From: JAVKDP01 sp040222185 | GTDB taxonomy: Bacteria; Bacteroidota; Rhodothermia; Balneolales; Balneolaceae | Direction: 5' to 3' | DNA length: 64,000 nt | NCBI GenBank assembly: GCA_040222185.1 | Contig: JAVKDP010000107.1 | Coordinates: 1-64,000, forward strand | Shown: one piece after another, positions 34,825-43,561 of the stretch | Layout: each line of letters starts with the position of its first letter | How positions within the stretch are numbered: position 1 is the first letter of the stretch | Notes under the pieces: generated by a model | The model's database searches: none | What the model was told of the DNA's origin: nothing | Seen by the model: the letters and a program-made list of their open reading frames with translations, nothing else | Position numbers and translations under genes: made by a program

Positions 34825-37206
34825 TCAGTTTAGCTCTGCCGGACTCCAAAGGTCCTCTTTCTGTATAATAGGAATCTGTACGTCAATTGTGACACCTTCC
34901 CCGTACTTGGTGTTCAATGTAAAGTTCCCGCCTAATAATTTCACCCTGTTTTCCATATTCTCGACACCATAACTTTCCAACCCGGATTCTTTTTGGACCC
35001 TATACCCTGTTGCATCAAAACCAATTCCATTGTCTTTTACGGTTAAACTTAAATGCTCATGGTCGGTTAGAATAAGCTCAATAGTATCCGCTTTTGAGTA
35101 TTTCAGAGAGTTACTAAGAGCCTCCTGTATTACCCTGTAAATGTTCATTTCTATATTGCTGTCCAGCTTTTTATTTAACTCGATCCTGCTTTCAATTTCT
35201 ATGCCGAGCTTACTGATCTTAGCCAGGAGATCTTCAAGATCTTTGACAATTCCATTTCCGGATACTTTTCCTTCTGTCATTTCTTTTATGATAGCACGAA
35301 CTTCCAAAAAAGCGTCATCCAGAAACTCACTTCCTTCTTTATAAGACCCATATAAATCAGGCTGTTTCTCCTTAATTTCGTCGTTTAATGAACTGAAATA
35401 TAACTTCACCAGGGAGAGAATACTTCCTAACCGATCATGAAGCTCGGCAGCCAACCTCTTTCTTTCCTTATCCTGCCCTTCAAGCATTGCTCCAATGGAA
35501 CTCAATTGTTGCTTCTCCATTAACCCATCAATTTCGCTTTGAAACAATAGCTCCTTTTGCTCAGCAATAATTCTCTTCTTCCTAGTGCTGTAAAACACCC
35601 AAAGAGTTATCCCTGCAATACCAATCAGTAAAGAAATAATAGCAATTAACTGAGCTCTGTTTTCTGCATTACGCTGTTCGATTTGAGCCTGGATTTTTGC
35701 CTGTTCTGATGATAACAAAGCTATCTCAGCATCTTTCTGTTCAGTTTCATACTTGGTTATCAGTTCTTCTACAGCTTTTGTTTTCTCAATATTAAAAATA
35801 CTATCGGCTACTTCTGCATGTGCCAGCCTATATTCATAAGCCTTTTCAAACATATTTAGGCCACCATAAGAATCAGCAGTGCCTATGAGCGCACGTTCTT
35901 TCAATTCTAAAAGGTCAACAGCATTAGCTGCTTCAAGGCTTTTTAAGTTATACCTCAACCCGTTTCTGAAGTCTTCTAAATAATTATACGTAGCTACAAT
36001 GTTACTGTAGATTGACGAAAAATCTCTATCATTGCCGTTGTCTTTATACGATTCCATCGCTAGCATAAAAAAAGAAAGCGCAGTATCAAACTCTTCTAAA
36101 TCAAGGTATATCAATCCTATGTATTCCCGGGTAATTGCCAGGGACTTCCGATCATTTATTATTTCAAATTCATTAATTGCAAGATCGTAATAGGTCAACG
36201 CGGAATCGGGGTTTTCCATGAATTCATATGCTCTCCCCATGTTCAATAATACAATCCCTTTGCTCTCCGGGTCTTGAAATTTGTTATAAATAACCAGGGC
36301 TTTTTGGAGATATTCTATTGCTCTTTCCGGGTAATCTTGCCTTGAATATAACAGCCCGATTTGAGTGTAGTCAGATCCTAATGAAGTTTCACTGGCCCCG
36401 ATAGTCTCATTCAATTTTAAACTTTCAAGATAGTTATTCAGGGCTGTTGAGTAATCTCCTCTATCCAAATATGTATTGCCGATATTTCTTATTACCCTGG
36501 CAAGTGCAGCAGTATCTCCAACCGCCTCTTGAATCTTCTTATACCTGGTATAATAGACCATAGCACTATCGAATCTTGCGCTTCGTGCCATCCAATTTCC
36601 CAGGTTTAAAATTGCACTAGACAAATACCTTTGATCACCAAGTTCTTCCCGGATGGCAATACTTTTCCGAAAATTCTCATAAGCCTTTTCAGTATCTCCC
36701 ATCGCTTGATAAAGACTGCCCAGGTTATTTACAGCTCCTGCCTCGCCACGCTTGTCACCATCTTCCCTTCTTATTTCAATACTTTTTGTGTAACTGGCCA
36801 GCGCATCTTCATACCTGCCAATACCTCTATAAAGCAAACCCAGCCTGTTATATACTCCACTGAGTTGAGACCTGTTATTTCTCTCTGTACTTAAGGATAT
36901 GCTTTTTAAATAATTTTCTTCTGCTTGTTGTGCTTCTCCCCTTCGCCGATGTACACTTCCTATTAGGTCATACATCTCTTCTTCAAAAGAAGACTCGATA
37001 CCAAGCTCATTAATTACCTCAAGAGCCTCAGAAGCATAGTAAAATGTAGAATCCAGGTTTGAAGGATAAAACGAGTCTGCCTTCTCAGCAAGAGACTCCA
37101 ACTTTACTTGTTTCATTGATATATTTTCTGCGAAAACTGGTTCTAAGAAAAAACTTAAAACCAGCATCACAGAAAATTGAAAAATAGTAAGTCTATTTAA
37201 TTTCAC
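34825..37206 (-). CDS. TPR-containing sensor histidine kinase (HisKA_3 / NarX-DesK type)
   Basis: A 793-aa sensor with an N-terminal signal sequence (about 1-26), a periplasmic array of roughly nine tetratricopeptide repeats (about 40-470), a coiled coil, one membrane helix (about 520-539) and a cytoplasmic kinase. The phospho-acceptor is H590 in the motif ERKRLAAELHDRLGSI; the ATP domain has VIQEALSNSLKYSKA (N box) and VKDNGIGFDATG (G1). TPR sensors of this build are common in Bacteroidota; the TPR part is thought to sense envelope proteins rather than small ligands. It is co-transcribed with its regulator (1 bp) and the small protein upstream (7 bp). Confidence 0.93.
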   Translation of the reverse strand: MKLNRLTIFQFSVMLVLSFFLEPVFAENISMKQVKLESLAEKADSFYPSNLDSTFYYASEALEVINELGIESSFEEEMYDLIGSVHRRRGEAQQAEENYLKSISLSTERNNRSQLSGVYNRLGLLYRGIGRYEDALASYTKSIEIRREDGDKRGEAGAVNNLGSLYQAMGDTEKAYENFRKSIAIREELGDQRYLSSAILNLGNWMARSARFDSAMVYYTRYKKIQEAVGDTAALARVIRNIGNTYLDRGDYSTALNNYLESLKLNETIGASETSLGSDYTQIGLLYSRQDYPERAIEYLQKALVIYNKFQDPESKGIVLLNMGRAYEFMENPDSALTYYDLAINEFEIINDRKSLAITREYIGLIYLDLEEFDTALSFFMLAMESYKDNGNDRDFSSIYSNIVATYNYLEDFRNGLRYNLKSLEAANAVDLLELKERALIGTADSYGGLNMFEKAYEYRLAHAEVADSIFNIEKTKAVEELITKYETEQKDAEIALLSSEQAKIQAQIEQRNAENRAQLIAIISLLIGIAGITLWVFYSTRKKRIIAEQKELLFQSEIDGLMEKQQLSSIGAMLEGQDKERKRLAAELHDRLGSILSLVKLYFSSLNDEIKEKQPDLYGSYKEGSEFLDDAFLEVRAIIKEMTEGKVSGNGIVKDLEDLLAKISKLGIEIESRIELNKKLDSNIEMNIYRVIQEALSNSLKYSKADTIELILTDHEHLSLTVKDNGIGFDATGYRVQKESGLESYGVENMENRVKLLGGNFTLNTKYGEGVTIDVQIPIIQKEDLWSPAELN

Positions 37207-37213
37207 GGGCTAC

Positions 37214-37606
37214 TTATTCCTCTTCCGTAGCATCGTCATATTTAGTTTTTGAATTACCTCCTTCACCATCGCCAACATCACCAGTGTCAGTAATTGTTAC
37301 AAATGTCCTGATTGTGGTCTTCATATCTACCCCGAATTGATTTATGGAGGGCGATGGTAAGTCTATCTTCAATGGCGCCGAATACCATTCGTCAGAAGGT
37401 TTACCTACTGGTCCGGCCACTTCAATGGTAATATCTACTTCATTCTTTTGTTCATCGATCTTCACCACAGGATTATCTTCAAGAACTACATGATAATTTA
37501 TTGGTAACGGTATGATTACCCATTGAGTGAATTTCTTTCCATTCTTAGAAAGATTGATATAAGGTGTTAGTGTGTCTACTGAAAAAACAGGTGTTAGATT
37601 ATCCAT
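37214..37606 (-). CDS. Hypothetical protein, 130 aa, first gene of the two-component operon
   Basis: I do not recognise a family. There is no signal peptide or membrane segment. The N-terminal two thirds look like a beta-sandwich (KFTQWVIIPLPINYHVVL, EVDITIEVAGPVG, APLKIDLPSP, TTIRTFVTITD). The last 20 residues are flexible and acidic (GDVGDGEGGNSKTKYDDATEEE). It lies 7 bp upstream of the TPR kinase, so it is likely co-expressed and may be a signalling accessory; that role is inference from position alone. Confidence 0.65.
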   Translation of the reverse strand: MDNLTPVFSVDTLTPYINLSKNGKKFTQWVIIPLPINYHVVLEDNPVVKIDEQKNEVDITIEVAGPVGKPSDEWYSAPLKIDLPSPSINQFGVDMKTTIRTFVTITDTGDVGDGEGGNSKTKYDDATEEE

Positions 37607-37655
37607 ATCTGTAATAGTTTATTTTTAATTGTAGTAATCCGAAAAGCACTCCCAA

Positions 37656-37689
37656 AAAACTTAAAACCCCACAAAAGTGGTAGTGCAAA
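37656..37689 (-). promoter_or_regulatory. Probable Bacteroidota-type promoter of the two-component operon
   Basis: On the minus strand TTTG (plus-strand CAAA 37686-37689) and TAAGTTTT (plus-strand AAAACTTA 37656-37663) are separated by 22 bp. The second element matches the TAnnTTTG -7 consensus at all but the last base, and the spacing fits the phylum's primary sigma factor. Transcription would start about 43 bp before the ATG at 37606. Confidence 0.4.
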
Positions 37690-37771
37690 GTATCCTTTTT
37701 GATGATGTGTTTAGAGACTGAAATCGACAATTTCCCCTTGTCAACGGATAGCAACATACTATCCAAACTTC

Positions 37772-38281
37772 ATGAAAACAAGTCTCTATTCGCATAAAGA
37801 CTCCTCTTTTTTTAAAAAAAATTTAAACCAATTTAGAGACCAGAGACCTAGGGGTAACAGTAAGCGAATAGAGCAGCGAAGGTTGGTTGACAGCCTTTGT
37901 TGTCCTTATGTGCCGTACGATCTAGCTGGTTGTGCGGTCCTTAATTGTCCTTCCGTGCCGTATGATCTAGCTGGTCATGCGGTTCTTTTTTCTTACTGGA
38001 AACCTTCTACTTATGTAGCTATGAATGATCGTAACTACCTCTTATTTACAAAAAACTATACAGCTTCCATGCTGGAGGTTTTGCTACTGGGTGGGAACCT
38101 CGTCTATAGAATCTCTGACCGGGTTTTCATCGCGTCTTTACCAGTCAAGGTACAAAAGGAACAACTCATCCAGTCTTCTATTATTGAATTCGATGACCTG
38201 GATGAAATTGAAATGGAAACTTTGATGACCTGGAAGCAATGGGATCAAAGTTTCCTACCAATGTATAAATCAAATAACTAG
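37772..38281 (+). CDS. Small protein of unknown family, I9-inhibitor-like C-terminal half; N-terminal half doubtful
   Basis: The longest frame is 169 aa, but two parts behave differently. From the ATG at 38021 (MNDRNYLLFTKNY, 86 aa) the sequence looks like a compact alpha/beta protein. The pattern GGNLVYRISDRVFIASLP followed by a helix and IIEFDDLDEIE recalls the peptidase-inhibitor I9/subtilisin-propeptide fold; that is a pattern match only. The upstream part (37772-38020) contains an in-phase 45-bp tandem repeat, poly-T/poly-A runs and hairpins, and may be a structured leader rather than coding sequence. It has no signal peptide. Its stop codon overlaps that of the convergent EF-G paralogue in a shared CTAG. 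Confidence 0.5.
   Translation: MKTSLYSHKDSSFFKKNLNQFRDQRPRGNSKRIEQRRLVDSLCCPYVPYDLAGCAVLNCPSVPYDLAGHAVLFSYWKPSTYVAMNDRNYLLFTKNYTASMLEVLLLGGNLVYRISDRVFIASLPVKVQKEQLIQSSIIEFDDLDEIEMETLMTWKQWDQSFLPMYKSNN
37900..37989 (+). repeat. Two tandem 45-bp repeats forming covarying hairpins
   Basis: Two copies start with TTGTCC at 37900 and 37945. Each can form an 8-bp stem around the identical loop TCTAGCTGG: CCGTACGA/TTGTGCGG (37913-37937) and CCGTATGA/TCATGCGG (37958-37982). The sixth pair is C-G in one copy and T-A in the other, and the seventh changes from G-T to G-C, so pairing is kept while sequence changes. A further hairpin, GGATAG-7 nt-CTATCC, lies at 37746-37764. Confidence 0.7.
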
Positions 38282-40404
38282 GCTTCTTCCAGTTCCAGGT
38301 TCTCCTTAACTACTCTTTCCTGTACATCAAAAGGAGCTGGTGCATAGTGAGAGAATTCTCTTATATACGTTGCACTCCCTTGAGTCATTGATTTCAGTCT
38401 AGTGGAGTAATGATCTAGTTCCTCTAGAGGAACGTGAGCCTTGATTTGCTGAAGCGCCCCTTCAGCTTCCATGCCCTGAATCTGTCCCCTTCGGGTTCCT
38501 AAATCACTCATTACATCCCCCATATAATCTGATGGAACTGTAATAGCTACTTCATATACTGGTTCCATGAGTTGTGGATTTGCCTTCATAAATCCATCTT
38601 TAAAAGCCATCCGTGAAGCCGCTTTGAATGCTGCTTCGTTAGAGTCAACCGAATGCATGGATCCATCAAATACCGAAACACGAATATCTCTAGCTCTACA
38701 ACCGCTCATTGGGCCGTTTTCCATTTTCTCCATGATACCCTTAACAATCGCCGGCATAAAACGATTATCAATTACACCTCCAACAATACAGTTCTGAAAT
38801 ACCATTTTTCCTCCCCACGGCAAATCGTGAACATCTTGCTTCCTTACCTTCATATCCTTGGGATCGGGCATGCCTTCCTTATAAGGTTCTATTAGTAAAT
38901 GAACCTCAGCATACTGCCCCGCACCTCCGGATTGTTTTTTGTGCTTGTATTGCGTTTTTATTGAATTCGTAATGGTTTCGCGATATGGAATTCGAGGTGT
39001 TATGAATTCAATATCGAGGTTAAACCTGTTTCGAAGCATGTGTTCAATGGTTCCCAGATGCTCTTCACCCTGCCCATGAATAATAACCTGCTTTAATTCC
39101 TGGCTGTGTTCAATAACTACAGATGGGTCTTCACGATGTACCTGGTGCAAAGCATTACCCAATTTATCTTCATCGCCTTCTTTTACCAGTTTCACGGCTG
39201 TTCGAATGGTAGTGGACGGGAAGTGAATCGGATCTAATTTCACAGGTGACCCTTTTTCGTGAAGTGTATCGTTTACCTCACTGTCTTTTAGTTTCACAAC
39301 AGCTGCAATATCACCAGTTTTTACTTCAGAAACTTCTATTCTCTTGTGTCCCTCAGTGAGATATAAATTACCAAGCCTTACGCCATTGGAATTACTTTCA
39401 TTGATCAAATCCATTCCCGCTTTAACAGAACCTCCATATACTTTAAAGTAAATCAGGTCTCCAACATGGGATTCTGAATGAGTCTTGAATAAAAACATGA
39501 CAGGTTTACCATCTTCATCAATCGGAAATTCGTCTCCGTTTTCAGTTTTAGGGGGCTGAACTTGCAATGGGTTTGGTGCTACATCATCTATAAAACCCAT
39601 AATACGGCCTGTACCCATATTTTTAGATGCACAAGCACAAAAAACGGGATAAATATTCCCGTTCACTAACGATGTATTTAACCCCTGCTGCATTTGTTCT
39701 TCGTCCAGCTCACCTTGTTCAAAATAAATATCCATCAGGGTTTCATCGTTTTCAGCTATTACCTCTACCAGTTCCTGGTGTAGTTGCATTGCCCTGTCTT
39801 TTTGCGAATCAGGAATAGGCAACTTATCTGGTTTTCCTCCACCCTCAGGGAATTCATACATGGTCATTCTAAGCACATCAATAATAGCGTGGAAATCGCT
39901 GCCTTCACTAAACGGATATTGCACAACTGTTACTTCTCTCCCAAAATGATTTTTAGACTCTTCAACAGCTTTCCAGAAGTCAGATCGTTCGTTATCCAGT
40001 TTATTCACCACAAACATCGATGGTACATTAAACTTTCTGGCATACTTCCATAACGAATCGGTTGAAACTTCTACCCCATTCTCAGCATTTAATGTAAAAA
40101 TAGCAGTATCGGCTACTCTGAGTGCTCCGACAACTTCCCCGATATAATCTGAAGTACCGGGAGTGTCGATTAAATTGATTTTGTGCCCCCTCCAATCCAA
40201 ATTCATAAATGATGAAAAAATGGATTTCTCTTTTTCTTTCTCTAATTGATGATAGTCTGAAACCGTGTTTTTTTCCTCAACAGTACCTCTTCTGTTTATC
40301 GCTCCGGATTCAAACAACATAGTTTCGGCTAGTGTTGTTTTACCGGAGCCGGAATGGCCCAACAGAACAACATTTCTTATACGGGATGGATTGTATACTT
40401 TCAT
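38278..40404 (-). CDS. Elongation factor G paralogue (translational GTPase)
   Basis: A 708-aa EF-G-like GTPase. The G domain has P-loop GHSGSGKT (16-23), DTPG (80-83) and NKLD (134-137), followed by domain II, III, IV (RARDIRVSVFDGSMHSVDSNEAAFKAA) and V (LEPVYEVAITVPSDYMG-like, here LMEPVYEVAI). The switch I motif that reads EKERGIT in canonical EF-G is here EKEKSIF, as in EF-G paralogues (EF-G2/FusA2-like) whose roles include recycling or are unknown. Main elongation is therefore less likely its job. It stands alone, with its stop sharing the palindrome CTAG with the convergent gene. Confidence 0.88.
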   Translation of the reverse strand: MKVYNPSRIRNVVLLGHSGSGKTTLAETMLFESGAINRRGTVEEKNTVSDYHQLEKEKEKSIFSSFMNLDWRGHKINLIDTPGTSDYIGEVVGALRVADTAIFTLNAENGVEVSTDSLWKYARKFNVPSMFVVNKLDNERSDFWKAVEESKNHFGREVTVVQYPFSEGSDFHAIIDVLRMTMYEFPEGGGKPDKLPIPDSQKDRAMQLHQELVEVIAENDETLMDIYFEQGELDEEQMQQGLNTSLVNGNIYPVFCACASKNMGTGRIMGFIDDVAPNPLQVQPPKTENGDEFPIDEDGKPVMFLFKTHSESHVGDLIYFKVYGGSVKAGMDLINESNSNGVRLGNLYLTEGHKRIEVSEVKTGDIAAVVKLKDSEVNDTLHEKGSPVKLDPIHFPSTTIRTAVKLVKEGDEDKLGNALHQVHREDPSVVIEHSQELKQVIIHGQGEEHLGTIEHMLRNRFNLDIEFITPRIPYRETITNSIKTQYKHKKQSGGAGQYAEVHLLIEPYKEGMPDPKDMKVRKQDVHDLPWGGKMVFQNCIVGGVIDNRFMPAIVKGIMEKMENGPMSGCRARDIRVSVFDGSMHSVDSNEAAFKAASRMAFKDGFMKANPQLMEPVYEVAITVPSDYMGDVMSDLGTRRGQIQGMEAEGALQQIKAHVPLEELDHYSTRLKSMTQGSATYIREFSHYAPAPFDVQERVVKENLELEEA

Positions 40405-40435
40405 GGTGAACTCCTTGGATTGCTAATTTTATTCC

Positions 40436-40462
40436 AATAATAAAAAGCGCTTTTTTATTATT
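40436..40462. promoter_or_regulatory. AT-rich palindrome in the divergent EF-G paralogue / asparaginase promoter region
   Basis: AATAATAAAAAGC (40436-40448) and GCTTTTTTATTATT (40449-40462) form a near-perfect inverted repeat centred on GCGC with one extra base in one arm. It lies 32 bp upstream of the EF-G paralogue start and 86 bp upstream of the asparaginase start. It could be an operator or an antitermination/terminator hairpin; the sequence cannot tell which. Confidence 0.3.
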
Positions 40463-40547
40463 ACACTTTGATTTGTCAATGAAAATGCGGAACATTCTTT
40501 AAATTAATGTGAATAATTAATTTAATCGACTTGAACGAATAATCAAG

Positions 40548-41546
40548 ATGAAAAAAATCCTGCTTATTCAAACCGGAGGAACCATCGCAATGAGTGCAAA
40601 AGGTGATGGTGTAGAACTTGATCCTGATGCATGGTCAGCTTTGTTGTACAAACAAATTCCACAGTTAGAACAGCTCGCTGAGATTCATACTACTCCTCTA
40701 TTTTTTGAAGACAGCTCCGATTTAAACAGCTCACATTGGGTTGCACTCTCAGAATGTATTTTTGAGAACTATACCCAGTATGATGGATTTGTGGTTTTAC
40801 ATGGAACTGATACTATGGCCTACACCGCATCAGCTCTTTCATTTTCTCTTCAGAACCTTACTAAACCTGTGATTTTTACAGGAAGCCAGGTACCGATGAG
40901 TAACATCAGAAGCGATGCCCAGCGGAATTTAATTAATGCCATAGAGATGGCTACCACCGACATTGCTGAAGTCGCAATTTGTTTTAACGATCATGTATAT
41001 CGCGGGAACAGAGCCACGAAAACAAGCATTGGAGATTTTGATGCTTTCGGTTCTCCAAACATTCCTCCCATTGCTTATATAGGGTTGGAAATAAAATCCA
41101 GTCATCAATCTAAAAAAGCAGAACAGCCTTTCTCTATACAACCCACTTTTAGCAATGAACTCTTGGTACTCACTGTATTTCCATCCCTGAATACGGATTT
41201 CCTTATGAATCTTGATCTTTCGAAACTAAAGGCCATACTCGTTCGATCATTTGGAAGTGGGAATTTCCCAAGGAAAGGAGCTTTTAACCTCCTTCCTTTT
41301 TTTGAAAAATGTGCCCAACATGGAGTGATCCTGGTGATCCTGTCACAGGCAGATTCGGATTCTGTGAATCTTACCAAATACCCTGGGGGCAGAGCTGCAC
41401 TAAAAGTAGGAGCCATTTCGGGTGGTGATATGACTCTTGAGGCAGCCTTAACTAAAATGATGTGGTTGCTTGGCCAACATAATACCAGGGATATTGTTGA
41501 AACCGAATATCAAAAAGATTTAGCAGGTGAATTGACCGTAGCATGA
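40548..41546 (+). CDS. ansA: L-asparaginase, type I (cytoplasmic)
   Basis: The enzyme hydrolyses asparagine to aspartate and ammonia. Both catalytic threonines are in their motifs: T12 in QTGGTIAM and T87 in LHGTDTMAYTA (with D88). The MSNIRSDAQRNLINAI segment is also conserved. Without a signal peptide and with 332 aa, it fits the cytoplasmic type I (AnsA) class rather than the periplasmic type II. It is convergent with the AlkB gene (4 bp between stops) and divergent from the EF-G paralogue. Confidence 0.93.
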   Translation: MKKILLIQTGGTIAMSAKGDGVELDPDAWSALLYKQIPQLEQLAEIHTTPLFFEDSSDLNSSHWVALSECIFENYTQYDGFVVLHGTDTMAYTASALSFSLQNLTKPVIFTGSQVPMSNIRSDAQRNLINAIEMATTDIAEVAICFNDHVYRGNRATKTSIGDFDAFGSPNIPPIAYIGLEIKSSHQSKKAEQPFSIQPTFSNELLVLTVFPSLNTDFLMNLDLSKLKAILVRSFGSGNFPRKGAFNLLPFFEKCAQHGVILVILSQADSDSVNLTKYPGGRAALKVGAISGGDMTLEAALTKMMWLLGQHNTRDIVETEYQKDLAGELTVA

Positions 41547-41550
41547 TTGA

Positions 41551-42576
41551 TTATTGGATTCTACTATCCATTATCCAGAACCAAAGTGGCGGTACGAGGG
41601 CTACGAGAATCATCATTGGGTAACCAAAAGGTAGTTGAGGAGAAGAATCGTGATGGTCAAGTACCTGGTATTTTTTACTTGCGATAAAATGATGGTCAGA
41701 ATGTCTGGTGAGTTCATATAATACAATACGGCCAAATTGGAAGTTGGCATTCCAGGAATGGCGGGGATGTACTTTTTCATATCTCCCGTTCTGCAGTTTT
41801 TCTCTTCTCAAGCCATAATGCTCCAGATAATTAATGGTCTCAAGTAAAAGCACACCTACAACTCCTGCAAGAAGTGTAGCCACTAAAGCGACCGGGCTAA
41901 CCAGCATATAGATAATCAGGATATATGTAAACTGAACCAGTGTAAACCGTATCATCTGGTTCTTAAAACTCAACGCGCTTTGCCCTGACTTTTGAAGCCT
42001 TTTCCCTTCCAGTTTCCATGCATTCAAATACCCCATAAATGTAGACTTGATCCAGAAGTGATATAAACCCTGACCTTTTTCTGCACTGGCTGGATCTTTC
42101 TCTGTTCCTACATACTTGTGATGACCCCTGTTATGTTCAATAAAGAAATGTATGTAAAGCGCCGGAATAAGCAATAATTGGGCAATGGTATTTTCCCATT
42201 TAGACTTTCGGTGCCCAAGCTCATGCCCTACATTTATCCCGCAAGTTCCAATCACAATACCAACAGACAAGATATTACCAACCAACTCATAAGTAGCCAG
42301 GCTATTTTGATCGATGGTAAAAATGAAAAGAATAAGAATGCCATAAAGAAGTGGAAGGTTTAGATACAGTAGCCAATCAAATAAACTCTTTTTGAGCAGT
42401 TTCAACCTTTCATGTTCTTCTACATTGTCTTCAGATTCGGGGCCCACCTGATCAAATATCGGTACCAGTACAAACACAAAAATCACATTCATATAAGTAA
42501 ACCAGCCTCCGAGCAATAGCCCACCAACAGCAAAGGCCGGGTTGATATATGCCGCAAGGTATTTCAGGTCTTTCAT
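41551..42576 (-). CDS. alkB: Alkane 1-monooxygenase (AlkB-type membrane di-iron hydroxylase)
   Basis: AlkB inserts oxygen at the terminal carbon of medium-chain alkanes using rubredoxin electrons at the inner membrane. The 341-aa protein has about six hydrophobic helices and all histidine motifs: HELGH (118-122), EHNRGHH (147-153) and RHSDHH (291-296), together with the diagnostic NYLEHYGL (249-256). That last motif separates it from xylene monooxygenase and plain desaturases. No rubredoxin or AlkT gene is adjacent, and the rubredoxin domain found fused in some homologues is absent. It is a single gene convergent with ansA. Confidence 0.9.
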   Translation of the reverse strand: MKDLKYLAAYINPAFAVGGLLLGGWFTYMNVIFVFVLVPIFDQVGPESEDNVEEHERLKLLKKSLFDWLLYLNLPLLYGILILFIFTIDQNSLATYELVGNILSVGIVIGTCGINVGHELGHRKSKWENTIAQLLLIPALYIHFFIEHNRGHHKYVGTEKDPASAEKGQGLYHFWIKSTFMGYLNAWKLEGKRLQKSGQSALSFKNQMIRFTLVQFTYILIIYMLVSPVALVATLLAGVVGVLLLETINYLEHYGLRREKLQNGRYEKVHPRHSWNANFQFGRIVLYELTRHSDHHFIASKKYQVLDHHDSSPQLPFGYPMMILVALVPPLWFWIMDSRIQ

Positions 42577-42700
42577 AATCAGATTTCTGTAAGAACATTC
42601 TATGGTTATTCTATCTCAAAATAGCACATCAGCTTTTGATTAAAAACTATTCAGCATTTTTTAAGTCCAATCCATATACTCAATCAAAACAATTGCTCTC

Positions 42701-43414
42701 ATGTATTTTATTTTTGATTTGGAAACCATTCCTGATTTCGAATTCGTTCGAAAAGTTCTCAACGATTATGACTCTGATGATGAGAAGCTCCTGGAAATTG
42801 CCAGTGAAGAATTAGCAAGAAATAAATCCGGCTTCCTCCCTCCAATGTATCACAGGGTAGTTTCGTGGGTCGGCCTTTGGATTGAGAATACCGGACAACC
42901 AAAGCAGAAGCTTTCATGGAATGGGCAAGATGAAAAAGAAGGCCTTAAACTTATCTTCGATACCATTGGCACCTATAAAGACTTTGGGCTCATTCATCAT
43001 AATGGGAAAGGTTTCGACCTTCCGGTTTTAACCTACCGGGCTATGAAACATGGACTTCAAATGCCGGTGCGCATGAGTGATTATGAAATCCGGTATCGCT
43101 ATAGCAAGCATAATGTTGACCTGGTCGACGAATTCAGTAATTATGGAGCAAGTTCCTGGCCCAAACTTAAACACCTTGGGCAGCTTATTGGGATACCATT
43201 CAAACAAACCGGGGAAGGCAATGAAGTACTGGCTATGTACAACCGTAATGAGCTCGATTTAATTGAGCACTATTGCTATGAAGATGTAATGGCAACGTAC
43301 ATTGTTTGGTTATATAACCAGTTTACTATTGGCAGTATCCCCGAGGATAAGTTCAACAATTTGAAAGAGAGAGCAATGAGTAAACTTGCTGAAATTCAAA
43401 ATTCTTCGAATTAA
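42701..43414 (+). CDS. Predicted 3'-5' exonuclease of the PolB-like DEDDy family
   Basis: A 237-aa ribonuclease H-fold exonuclease (DNA_pol_B_exo2/PF10108 type). Exo I is FDLETIPD (D6, E8), exo II lies in LIHHNGKGFDLPVL and exo III in YCYEDVMATYIVWLY with the tyrosine one turn before the aspartate, as in DEDDy enzymes. The substrate and role in repair or RNA turnover are not known for this family. It is a single gene; the next gene begins 159 bp on. Confidence 0.88.
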   Translation: MYFIFDLETIPDFEFVRKVLNDYDSDDEKLLEIASEELARNKSGFLPPMYHRVVSWVGLWIENTGQPKQKLSWNGQDEKEGLKLIFDTIGTYKDFGLIHHNGKGFDLPVLTYRAMKHGLQMPVRMSDYEIRYRYSKHNVDLVDEFSNYGASSWPKLKHLGQLIGIPFKQTGEGNEVLAMYNRNELDLIEHYCYEDVMATYIVWLYNQFTIGSIPEDKFNNLKERAMSKLAEIQNSSN

Positions 43415-43561
43415 TTTATTAAGAAATATTACTCCTATACCGTTTAGAAAAGCCCTTCCATAGATAAAAACTTAATTTATTTAGTTAAAATTAAATTTTA
43501 CCTAAAGTTTTTTTGATTTCGTTTACTTATACTCTGCGCAGTTTAATCGGAATAAATTGTT

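Noticed and set aside
37900..37989. Two-copy repeat considered as a CRISPR array
   Set aside because: The two units abut with no unique spacers, the period is 45 bp, and no Cas gene lies within the window.
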